Assembly: GCA_031411055.1 (NCBI GenBank)
Contig: JANOAI010000489.1
Coordinates: 1 to 53,895 of the forward strand
Direction of reading: 5' to 3'
Length of the DNA stretch: 53,895 bases
Source of the DNA: JAIYDQ01 sp031411055
Lineage (GTDB): Bacteria; Planctomycetota; Planctomycetia; Pirellulales; Pirellulaceae
This document shows positions 33,565 to 41,413 of the stretch, piece by piece. Position numbers and translations under genes: made by a program. Every line of letters begins with the position of its first letter. The first letter of the stretch is position 1. Under the pieces are notes generated by a model that saw only the letters and a program-made list of their open reading frames with translations, did not search any database and had not been told where the DNA came from.

Positions 33565-35823
33565 TTGATAGATTTTGAAGCGGAACTGGAACGATTCGAA
33601 GAAGCCTGGCAAAATTCGTCAGCGCCAAGGGTCGCCGATTTCATTCCCAGAGATGCTCTGCCAAAAAGCGAGCTCGCGGATTATGTTTTCGAATTGGTCA
33701 AGATCGATATGGAATATCGATGGCGACGTGCTCCATCTGCGTCTTCGGACTCGCTTTGCAGTGACACCATCATAGCAAACAGCGTTCCTTGGCGACCAAC
33801 GCTTTCTGATTATCGCGAGCAAGTTCTCACCATTGTCGATTTCTCTCCGCCACCTCTTCACCTCGTAGTCGAAGAGTATCGTATTCGCCGACGATGGGGG
33901 GACGAACCAACCCCTGTTGATTTCTTAAAACGATATCCCGATCAGCAGGAAGAGCTAGGCAAGCAACTCCAAATCGTCGACGAGGAACTCTCCTCACGTC
34001 GAAGCTTTCTTCAGCGGCCGAAGCAACACTCGAGTCCAAAATTAGATTCTCGAATCTCGTTAGATGAGATCCGCTTGGACGATCGACTGGATGACTTTCA
34101 ATTGCTGAGAGAGCTTGGACAAGGAGCCTTCGCCAAAGTATTTCTTGCTCAGCAAATCTCGATGCAGCGGTTTGTGGCGCTTAAAGTTTCCGATCAGCAC
34201 AGCAAGGAATCGACCGTTCTCGCGCAGTTGGATCATCCCAATATTGTTCGCGTTTATGACGAGAGGTCGTCGAACGGACTGCAGCTAGTTTATATGCAAT
34301 ACGTGGCCGGAGGAAACCTGCGAGGTGTGCTCAATCAAATGCATTTAGCAGAGCCAACACGTCTCACGGAGCAGGATTACCTAGGATGGATTTGGCAACA
34401 ATCGAGTTATGGTTCGGATGCATCCGAGAAACCGACGACCAAGTATCGTCCGATGGACTGGCCGCAATTGGTTGCATGGATGGGAGCTCAACTTGCTGAA
34501 GGATTATCTCACGCCCATGAAAATGGAATTCTTCATCGCGATATCAAGCCGGAGAATATTCTTTTGGCCGCCGACGGTCGCCCATTGATCGCCGATTTTA
34601 ACTTGAGTTTTAGCGAACAACTTGCCGCATCACCCAATGCGAATAAGTTTGGCGGAACACTCGAATTCATGTCGCCCGAACAAGTAGAAGTTCTAGTTGG
34701 TACGAAAGTTCCGAATGATGTTGGGCCAGCCAGTGACCTTTACTCGCTTTCGCTGGTACTGTTCGTACTTTTGACCGGGAAGCCACGTTTTCCCACGCCC
34801 AATTTTTCGCAGTCAAGCGCTAAAGTTCTCGGTGAACAACTAACCAGCCGACAAACAATTCCCCAGACAGAGGCTTGGACTTCCGAGGCGCAGTTAATCG
34901 GTAATCTTATCGAGAGCGGACTCGCCTACGCGCCGCAGGATCGTCCGCGATCGGCGGAATGGTTTCGACGGCAATTTGAATTGTGCCGGTTTGCCGAACT
35001 ACGAGCCTTGCTTTCACCGCCGATGGAATCCTGGTGGAGTCGCCTTAGCCGCTATCCAGCCAGAACCCTCTTGGCATCCGGTTTAATATCAAGCCTTATG
35101 ATGTCTCCACTGAACATTTGGGCTAATCATACAATAGCGATTCAAGGCTTCGATCGAGCGTTTTTTCATCGCGTCGAAGAACCCGTCGTTAACATTATCC
35201 TATTTCCTGCTGGCGTTCTATTGGCTTGGATTTCACTACAACCTATTCGCCAGGCAATTCGATCGAAGCATCAAGGACTACTCTCCGAACAGCAACGAGG
35301 ACAAGCAGCCATTCGTTGCCTTCAGTTTCCATGGATGATGTTCATCCTTATCTTGTCCATTTGGTCGGGCAGTGGCATCATATTCCCAGTGTGGAATCTT
35401 CTGGGCGCCGGAAGCCAAATCAGCGCCATGGATGTCTTCGGTTTCTTTGTTTCTCAGTTGCTTCACGGTACGGTGGCTGCTTGTTTGGCACTGGTTCTCA
35501 TTTGTCTGGTCGTTTTTAAATCGATTTATCCACTATTGATATCGCGAGACGAGAGTATCGAGGAACGTCGGTGGCTTGAGTTTACGAATCGCTTTTTGTC
35601 CAATGGCAACTCGCTTCTCCAAGTCACTCCTCTTTTCGTACTGCTGGCAATTGCGCTCAGTGAGCAGCTCAACAAAAGCATTTTCATCACGCTCGCGTTT
35701 GTCGGTTTTGTGAGTCATGTTGTCACATCGAACGCTGTGCCGAAGATTAAAAGATGGATTGCTTGGTACGATCTTGCGATTGGCTCCACGGAAGAATTGA
35801 GTCGAAAGGTGGATACATCTTGA
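33565..35823 (+). CDS. Membrane-anchored serine/threonine protein kinase with DFN motif
   Basis: 752 residues from a TTG codon at 33565; the next ATG is about 48 codons inside and would remove conserved-looking sequence. An N-terminal region of about 180 residues precedes the kinase domain: Gly-rich loop GQGAFAKVF (near 183), VALKV with Lys about 207, catalytic loop HRDIKPEN (His about 324) and IADFNLSF where DFG is expected (Asp about 344). ATP-binding and catalytic Lys, Asp and Asn are kept, so activity is likely. After about residue 505 come five or six hydrophobic segments (LLASGLISSLMMSPLNIW, VNIILFPAGVLLAWISL and others). Thus the kinase faces the cytoplasm, tethered by a membrane domain of unknown sensor type. 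It converges on the Hsp70-like gene with only 9 bases between stops. Confidence 0.9.
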   Translation: MIDFEAELERFEEAWQNSSAPRVADFIPRDALPKSELADYVFELVKIDMEYRWRRAPSASSDSLCSDTIIANSVPWRPTLSDYREQVLTIVDFSPPPLHLVVEEYRIRRRWGDEPTPVDFLKRYPDQQEELGKQLQIVDEELSSRRSFLQRPKQHSSPKLDSRISLDEIRLDDRLDDFQLLRELGQGAFAKVFLAQQISMQRFVALKVSDQHSKESTVLAQLDHPNIVRVYDERSSNGLQLVYMQYVAGGNLRGVLNQMHLAEPTRLTEQDYLGWIWQQSSYGSDASEKPTTKYRPMDWPQLVAWMGAQLAEGLSHAHENGILHRDIKPENILLAADGRPLIADFNLSFSEQLAASPNANKFGGTLEFMSPEQVEVLVGTKVPNDVGPASDLYSLSLVLFVLLTGKPRFPTPNFSQSSAKVLGEQLTSRQTIPQTEAWTSEAQLIGNLIESGLAYAPQDRPRSAEWFRRQFELCRFAELRALLSPPMESWWSRLSRYPARTLLASGLISSLMMSPLNIWANHTIAIQGFDRAFFHRVEEPVVNIILFPAGVLLAWISLQPIRQAIRSKHQGLLSEQQRGQAAIRCLQFPWMMFILILSIWSGSGIIFPVWNLLGAGSQISAMDVFGFFVSQLLHGTVAACLALVLICLVVFKSIYPLLISRDESIEERRWLEFTNRFLSNGNSLLQVTPLFVLLAIALSEQLNKSIFITLAFVGFVSHVVTSNAVPKIKRWIAWYDLAIGSTEELSRKVDTS

Positions 35824-35832
35824 TAAACGGCC

Positions 35833-37338
35833 TCAACGAAATCTAGCGTTTCCCCACGCGTACTCTTCTCGGTCGGCATTCCTTTGGCCGATAGCTTCTT
35901 TCGTGGGTGAACCACTTTGCAGCTGTCGAATGGACTTTCCGGTTAAGCCATCACGTGCCAAAACATCGACCATCCCTTGAGCGTCTTGAATCACGGTGAT
36001 TTCGATCGGATGACGCTCCGACTGTGGCTCAAGCGGTCCGAATTCAAAGGTTCCGAGGCAAATTGAATCAGCGTTATTGTGGCTTGTTTGAACGAGTTCA
36101 ATGACGATTCGCTCTTGGTCAATTCGTGACGTCTTGAGAATGCACGACCACTGCGACGGAAGTAGTGCATTGTTGGGGACTATCGGATTGACGACAAGTT
36201 GATCGGTTTGGCGGTTACGAGTTCGAATTCCGATTCCATGAATCGCTCTTGGTCGAAGAGCTGGAGCTGGAGTATTTTTCAATCTTCGCTCGGCATACAT
36301 CGATGCGCCGTATACGTGACTGAAAATGGGTTGGTGTATCCCAATAAGTTCTTTTGGGCAGGCTTTATTTCGAATCGAGATGCCTTGGACGGTTTCAGGC
36401 ACCGTCAATTCGCCGACAATGCGAAGGGCGTTCAATTCGTCCCATCCGATATTTGCCGACCCTATGCATTTTGCAATGCATTCCGATACGGCTTGAAAAA
36501 GTGGCACACACCAGGCCAGAAACTGCGATCGCTCAATCGCTATTTCGATTGGCATGCCCAGCACGAATCGCTTTTCACTCACATGGGTTACTTCTGACGA
36601 CGAAAACGCATTTTTGATTGAATCGGCGATGTTTACGAGCGAATGCCTCAAGCTTGCTTGCGTTGAAGGGACCAACGGATTCAGATCGATTTGACGCGAC
36701 AATTGTGAAGCAATGGCGTCGGATATCGCACTACTTCCCATTGAATAATCCATACAGGTCGCGATCACCTTTCGTTCGGTCGTGGTCGAATGAATAAGCG
36801 CCGCATGAATATACGAATCGCGAATATCGCAAATGAGAATCGGTTTTTCGGACGGTTCTGGCTGAAGAAAGAAACTCGCCGCGAGCATGGAATCAATGAT
36901 TTCATATTGCTCGATCCCAGCTAACCGAAACGCGCGTACGAGCCCTCGACGTTGCCGACTGTTGAAAACGTTAGAAACCGAGAGAACCACCGTATCCATG
37001 GGCCCGGCCCAAGAATTTTCGCTATCCTTCTTCAACTTATTTGCAATGAAAGCGCAAAGCGATTCTGCAGAAAAAGCATGCGACTGGGTAGAGATCTGGC
37101 TTCCCGTTCCTAGTCCTTCGAAAAACCCTGTAAGAAGCTCAATGCTCGGATCATCATTCCAAAGTTGCCGAGCTTCATCTCCGATCGCAAGCTGGTCCGC
37201 AGATACGGCGATAGCCAACGGCGTCAAGAATGAATTGCGATCGTGACGATCTTGGACTAACGTCGGGACTCCTTCGGCATTGATCGATGCAATCGAACAG
37301 TACTGGCATCCAAAATCGATTGCAATGGGATTCGGCAT
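35833..37338 (-). CDS. Hsp70-like protein with degenerate ATPase and beta substrate-binding domain
   Basis: 501 residues from the ATG at 37338 (MPNPIAIDFGCQYCS); the longer frame adds 19 residues of no family character. DnaK-type proteins are about 600-640. The actin-like domain has phosphate-1 site AIDFGCQYCSIA instead of IDLGTTNSCVA, phosphate-2 site ICDIRDSYIHAALI in place of the Gly-rich DLGGGTFDVS, and an adenosine segment IVGELTVPETVQ. These changes argue against ordinary ATP hydrolysis. The C-terminal 130 residues fit the Hsp70 beta sandwich (NNALLPSQW, DSICLGTFEFGPL, PIEITVIQDAQGMVDVLARD) and the helical lid is missing. It is the second gene of a minus-strand pair behind a coiled-coil membrane protein. 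It may be a client-binding partner in signalling rather than a folding chaperone. Confidence 0.85.
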   Translation of the reverse strand: MPNPIAIDFGCQYCSIASINAEGVPTLVQDRHDRNSFLTPLAIAVSADQLAIGDEARQLWNDDPSIELLTGFFEGLGTGSQISTQSHAFSAESLCAFIANKLKKDSENSWAGPMDTVVLSVSNVFNSRQRRGLVRAFRLAGIEQYEIIDSMLAASFFLQPEPSEKPILICDIRDSYIHAALIHSTTTERKVIATCMDYSMGSSAISDAIASQLSRQIDLNPLVPSTQASLRHSLVNIADSIKNAFSSSEVTHVSEKRFVLGMPIEIAIERSQFLAWCVPLFQAVSECIAKCIGSANIGWDELNALRIVGELTVPETVQGISIRNKACPKELIGIHQPIFSHVYGASMYAERRLKNTPAPALRPRAIHGIGIRTRNRQTDQLVVNPIVPNNALLPSQWSCILKTSRIDQERIVIELVQTSHNNADSICLGTFEFGPLEPQSERHPIEITVIQDAQGMVDVLARDGLTGKSIRQLQSGSPTKEAIGQRNADREEYAWGNARFR

Positions 37339-37404
37339 GGTCTTCGTAAACGAGTTCGATGGGTCTAATATTAAATACAGAGCGGAGCGAGACATTCACA
37401 ATTC

Positions 37405-37453
37405 GACCATTCGCATTTTAGCGTCGTTATAGTAGCGTAAATGCGATTGGTTC
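37405..37453. repeat. Inverted repeat between the coiled-coil and Hsp70-like genes
   Basis: GACCATTCGCATTTTAGCG is nearly the reverse complement of GCGTAAATGCGATTGGTTC across an 11-base centre, with one mismatch and one bulge in about 17 pairs. It sits in the 186-base gap between the two minus-strand genes, without a U-tract. It could separate their expression or be an operator. Confidence 0.5.
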
Positions 37454-37524
37454 GATTTCACGAAATTTACTAAGAAACAATGGTTGCTCGGACAACGAAG
37501 TCATGAAATTCATGGCTCGTCAAA

Positions 37525-39036
37525 TTAATTGGTACTTTCAGCAAGTCTTTGTTGTCGACGTTCGGCGAGCGAGGAAACGCGCATCGGACGGGTTTCCGGG
37601 CGAGCGGTCGCTTGGTTGGGATTGCTTGCTTCTGGAATGGCTTCACTGCTTGGACCGACTTCCGTCGTCGGCTCCAATTTTAGCGATGCGATCGGAATGT
37701 CAGATGCCCGAGAGATCGACGACTCCTGGGAAATCGCGGCCGACTCGGCTATTTTCTGTTGCCTCACGACCTCGGCTTTATCGATGGTCGAAATACTTTC
37801 CAGCGTCTTCGAAAGAGTTCGTTCAACTTCGATAAGTGCTTTCATTCGACTGTCGAGAGCCTTCCGATGATTGTCGTTGGCTTCTTGAGCTTCTTCTTGT
37901 TTCGCTTTACTGCGATTCGCGGAATCTTCCGACCACGTTTTAATTGTAGTTTCAAAGCATGAGAGAACGTCTTTAAGGTACTCACGACAAGTCGCCATTT
38001 TCGCTTTTTCGATTTGATCAATGATGCGCATTGCGTCTTGAAGGAGACTCTCGCGAATTTTCTTAAGTTCCTTCTCGCCTTGCTCTGCCTTTTCGCGCCG
38101 CCAAATGAGAATGGAACTGACCATGCTAGATATCATGACGCTTGCAAGAAAGATTCCAAACGCGGTCTTTGAGCTGGTTGATGCAAACAGATTTGGCAAC
38201 CCCATTCGACCCATTAGCGACAGAAACATGATTACCATAAAGACTTTCTGTCGACCGGCAGTCAGAATATCGAAGACCCCACGTCGCTGGAATTCGATCT
38301 GTGCTTCTTTACCGACGGTAATCAAATTCTCAACCGACTTCCAGAAGTCGCGTTCGGACAACTTTGGAAGGTTGAGTGCGAGTTGCTCGCTTTCTGGCAC
38401 GCCGTATTCACGAAAAATTTTACGATGGGCTTTCCGAACGGCATCTTGAAGGCTCTTCAGATCGCTATTCAACTGCGATCGAATTTCATGATCAATGCGA
38501 CGACTAATTTTCGCGAGATGCCCAGCGTTCATGCTGAATTTCAAAGTTGTCGACGTCTGTGATTTTTCAAAATCGGTAAGTTCGAAATCGGAGGTAATTT
38601 CTCGCAAGGTGTTTGTCCATTTACCTAAAGGTTGGACGGAACAGTCGGAAGCGAGTGTCATGGCCTTATCGATTTTGCTCAAAGCTACCATCAACCGTTC
38701 TTTGGCTTTGGCGGTATCTTTGTCCGCTGAGGAAGCGCGATGGGAGGTCGCGCAGCGTTGAAACTCCGGCGAAGCCAGTCGTTCTTTGATCTTTGCAGAC
38801 TCGCGAGAAGATCGGTCGCGAGCTTGTAAAAGGGGACTCGTGACCCAATGACAAGCGTCGCGGATTCCGAGGGTTAGAAACGACTTTCCTTGAAGGTTGT
38901 CGGCAAGCACGGCTTTTAATGCTTCACAGCAAGGCTGAATAGCTTGCCCATGTTCGACAACATCGCACGCTGGCAAAGCCTTTTCGGCGAAATCGCGAAG
39001 GGATTGTTGGATCGATTGTGTTGCACCGGCGACCAT
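37525..39036 (-). CDS. Coiled-coil membrane protein of unknown family
   Basis: 503 residues from the ATG at 39036 (MVAGATQSIQQSLRDF); an extension to 39219 would overlap the sigma factor start region and looks non-coding. The N-terminal 260 residues are helical and charged, with coiled-coil stretches (STTLKFSMNAGHLAKI, SQLNSDLKSLQDAVRKAHRK). Two hydrophobic segments follow at about 262-282 and 290-312 (VFMVIMFLSLMGRMGL and GIFLASVMISSMVSSILIW). A second long coiled coil (about 315-440) and a Ser/Pro/Glu-rich, basic-ended tail (RVSSLAERRQQRLAES) finish the protein. Both ends should lie in the cytoplasm. The helix-TM-helix plan recalls dynamin-like proteins without the GTPase. No motif supports an enzyme. 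It precedes the Hsp70-like gene and is a natural partner for it. Confidence 0.8.
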   Translation of the reverse strand: MVAGATQSIQQSLRDFAEKALPACDVVEHGQAIQPCCEALKAVLADNLQGKSFLTLGIRDACHWVTSPLLQARDRSSRESAKIKERLASPEFQRCATSHRASSADKDTAKAKERLMVALSKIDKAMTLASDCSVQPLGKWTNTLREITSDFELTDFEKSQTSTTLKFSMNAGHLAKISRRIDHEIRSQLNSDLKSLQDAVRKAHRKIFREYGVPESEQLALNLPKLSERDFWKSVENLITVGKEAQIEFQRRGVFDILTAGRQKVFMVIMFLSLMGRMGLPNLFASTSSKTAFGIFLASVMISSMVSSILIWRREKAEQGEKELKKIRESLLQDAMRIIDQIEKAKMATCREYLKDVLSCFETTIKTWSEDSANRSKAKQEEAQEANDNHRKALDSRMKALIEVERTLSKTLESISTIDKAEVVRQQKIAESAAISQESSISRASDIPIASLKLEPTTEVGPSSEAIPEASNPNQATARPETRPMRVSSLAERRQQRLAESTN

Positions 39037-39169
39037 GGTTCGCTTTCCTGGCGGATTTTGAGCACTAAAATGCAAAAAGGACTCTTGGTTGGTAGACTTT
39101 GTTTGACGCTCAAATGTAGGATTGCAATTTTGCACTACGACCGGACATAAATTTTGGGGACTTTCCAAA
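39037..39169. promoter_or_regulatory. Divergent promoter region between the coiled-coil gene and the sigma factor
   Basis: 133 bases between divergent starts. It must hold the promoters of the coiled-coil/Hsp70-like pair and of the ECF sigma factor. A/T-rich runs occur at 39066-39078 and 39126-39156. I cannot assign -35 and -10 boxes; ECF sigma factors often control their own divergent region. Confidence 0.4.
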
Positions 39170-39793
39170 GTGACGGCATCCAATTTCGAAGAAAATGTTT
39201 CCGACGAGGATTGGCTCAAGTTTGTTCAGGGATTGGCCAAGGGTCAGCCATGGGCTTATGACCAATTTTGGGCTCAGTATGGCAAACGATTAGAAGCCGT
39301 TACGGCCAAGCATTTTCCGCCCGGGCTTAATCGTCGTTTAGAACCTCAGGATATTGTTCAATCGACGTGTCGTAGTTTCTTCATGCGGATGGTGGATGGT
39401 CGATTGACGGTTGGTGATGCGGATGGATTGTGGGGGCTCTTGTGTGCGATTGCATTAAACAAGACCCGTATGAAGCAGCGGTTTCATCTTGCACAGCGTC
39501 GGGCGATCAACCGTGAACGTGACCCAAATCGCAATTCATCTGAATCGGAATCCTCGTTTGACCCCAGTTCTTCCGCTGACAGCCCAGAAGAACCTACCAT
39601 TTTTTCTGAGCAACTCGAACATGTCATGGAAATGCTCGATCCGATTGAGCGGCAGGTCCTTCAATTGAAGCTTGAAGACTACACGCATGAAGAGATTGCT
39701 GAAAAAATTCAACGATCTGATCGAACGATCCGACGCGTCGTGGTCCGCATCCAAGAAAAGCTTCAAAGTAGCTTTGAGTCAAACGGGAAGTAG
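39170..39793 (+). CDS. ECF-type RNA polymerase sigma factor
   Basis: 207 residues from a GTG at 39170; no ATG precedes the conserved region and the frame upstream is out of family. Region 2 is seen in RLEPQDIVQSTCRSFFMRM, where the segment after DIV binds the -10 box. An acidic/Ser-rich linker (ESESSFDPSSSADSPEE) leads to region 4, LDPIERQVLQLKLEDYTHEEIA with the helix-turn-helix SDRTIRRVVVRIQEKL. No transmembrane anti-sigma gene follows. In planctomycetes such factors are often regulated by serine/threonine kinases, and one lies 3.3 kb away. Its stop is 101 bases from that of the convergent NTPase gene. Confidence 0.9.
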   Translation: MTASNFEENVSDEDWLKFVQGLAKGQPWAYDQFWAQYGKRLEAVTAKHFPPGLNRRLEPQDIVQSTCRSFFMRMVDGRLTVGDADGLWGLLCAIALNKTRMKQRFHLAQRRAINRERDPNRNSSESESSFDPSSSADSPEEPTIFSEQLEHVMEMLDPIERQVLQLKLEDYTHEEIAEKIQRSDRTIRRVVVRIQEKLQSSFESNGK

Positions 39794-39894
39794 CATCACG
39801 ACTATCGCTCGCGCCGTCGAGTTCCGACAAGCAACAACCTAGGGAAAGCTGTATTCACCGAGTCCTTCGCAAAGACTCCGGTTGAAACGATCGC

Positions 39895-41388
39895 TTAGGG
39901 TGAGGCAGTTGCTCGTTGCAGTTCATTCAGGAACAACGCCAATGACGTTTCAAATGTTTCGCTGCTAACTCGATAGACCGGTTCCGAAGAACGGTGCGAT
40001 TTGCAGTGCTCGGAAATCATTCGATAGAGAAATCGAAAGAGATTGCGTGGCGTACGTAGCGATTGCATGGCCGAAAGCACTCGAGATTCAGTGATTTTTT
40101 CGTCTAGCAACTGCATCGGTGAAACTCGATCGCCATTTCCGCAGGCTTTCATTCTTGCAACCGACACGTCGAAAAGAGCTTCGCCGGTCCAGTCGAAATT
40201 ACCGATAAAATTCTGTTTATCCAGTCGGGCGCGTTCGTTAAACTCGCGTGTCTCGCGGTCGAGAAAATATTGGAGTTCATTTGGCAAAAGGAGTTTGATG
40301 CCGAGCCCTGGATGCTTCAGCAACTTATTATCGAGCATTGGCCAGACCATCGCGCGCATTCGTTCGGCTCGCCCATTAATAAGCTCGGGCTCATCTACTC
40401 GATCGACGTAGACAATGAGACCATTGAAGCCCAGCGTTCGAAGAATAGATTGAAGTTTGTCGAGCATCGAATATCGTTGATCGCTGCCGCGTGTCGTTGG
40501 GACCGGTTGTCCAGCTAGTTCACGACTCGGTATCTGCAGTAAAGAACGACAAAGCATGCGAACATCTCGTCGATTCACGCGAACACTCCGAACGATCAAC
40601 CGAGCCTTCCAGAAATGCCCCAGATAGCGGACCGTGTAGGGAACCCAACTCAGAACAAGTCCAGCCAAGAGCACAACCAAAATCCATTGAGTCGAGATTT
40701 CAGAACGATAAAGGACGGTTGCAATAAAGAGGCTGAGGACCGACCCCAAAAATCCGCACAATATCCAATTCCATGTCGGTAAATTAGGAAACTTGAGCAC
40801 TCGACGGAGTTGATTTATCCGTTCGGAAAAAGACCCGAACCGCGACTGGTCGTAGCATGCCGACAAAAGAAGGAGATCGCGACGTTGAGACGGATCCAGC
40901 TTATCGAGTCCTTCTTTTCCTACCTCTAGACCTTCAACGATCGCCGCATCTGACGGATTAAGAATCTGATCGACAAGTGTTGTGGTAGCTTCTGACAGTA
41001 TTGCATCGATGTGATCGCTCACTTGTAAAGAAGCCAAAACTTTATCGGGGTTATTGCGGATCAAGGACGACAGATTTTGTTGTAGTGGACCAAGATAACT
41101 ATTGAAATCGTCATACTGAACGAAAAAGACTCGCCGATCAGGCATCCGAGTATTGTGGACCTGAATGGCGCGCGTCATCTGAAGACGCATGGCTGTTTTA
41201 CCCGAACCTTTGTGGCCCAAAACAATGGCAGTCGCAGGCTGAGTTGGGTCACCGTAGACTTTGCTCCAAGCGGGATGCCGACTATCAGCCATGCAACCAT
41301 CCTTGAACACGGCATCCGTTTGCGCATCTTCATCCGCAAATGGATTGCGAGTTAATCCGTGGTGGTCAAGAAATTCTTGTTCGGTCAT
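39895..41388 (-). CDS. P-loop NTPase with membrane insertion (ExeA/KAP-like)
   Basis: 497 residues. It starts GLTRNPFADEDAQTD, close to the entry motif of ExeA-like secretion ATPases, and has Walker A GHKGSGKT at 58-65. Two hydrophobic segments at about 198-250 (WILCGFLGSVLSLFIATVL and WILVVLLAGLVLSWV) come before Walker B, LIVYVDRVDEPEL, followed by ERMRAMVWPMLDNKLL and a helical C-terminus (SLRTPRNLFRFLYRMI). Membrane helices between Walker A and B are a mark of KAP-type NTPases. It begins 25 bases after the Wzc stop on the same strand, so it is probably the last gene of that operon. It also faces the sigma-factor island. A role in polysaccharide export or its control is plausible. Confidence 0.82.
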   Translation of the reverse strand: MTEQEFLDHHGLTRNPFADEDAQTDAVFKDGCMADSRHPAWSKVYGDPTQPATAIVLGHKGSGKTAMRLQMTRAIQVHNTRMPDRRVFFVQYDDFNSYLGPLQQNLSSLIRNNPDKVLASLQVSDHIDAILSEATTTLVDQILNPSDAAIVEGLEVGKEGLDKLDPSQRRDLLLLSACYDQSRFGSFSERINQLRRVLKFPNLPTWNWILCGFLGSVLSLFIATVLYRSEISTQWILVVLLAGLVLSWVPYTVRYLGHFWKARLIVRSVRVNRRDVRMLCRSLLQIPSRELAGQPVPTTRGSDQRYSMLDKLQSILRTLGFNGLIVYVDRVDEPELINGRAERMRAMVWPMLDNKLLKHPGLGIKLLLPNELQYFLDRETREFNERARLDKQNFIGNFDWTGEALFDVSVARMKACGNGDRVSPMQLLDEKITESRVLSAMQSLRTPRNLFRFLYRMISEHCKSHRSSEPVYRVSSETFETSLALFLNELQRATASP

Positions 41389-41413
41389 CGAGATCGATAG
41401 GCTTCGTTAATAA

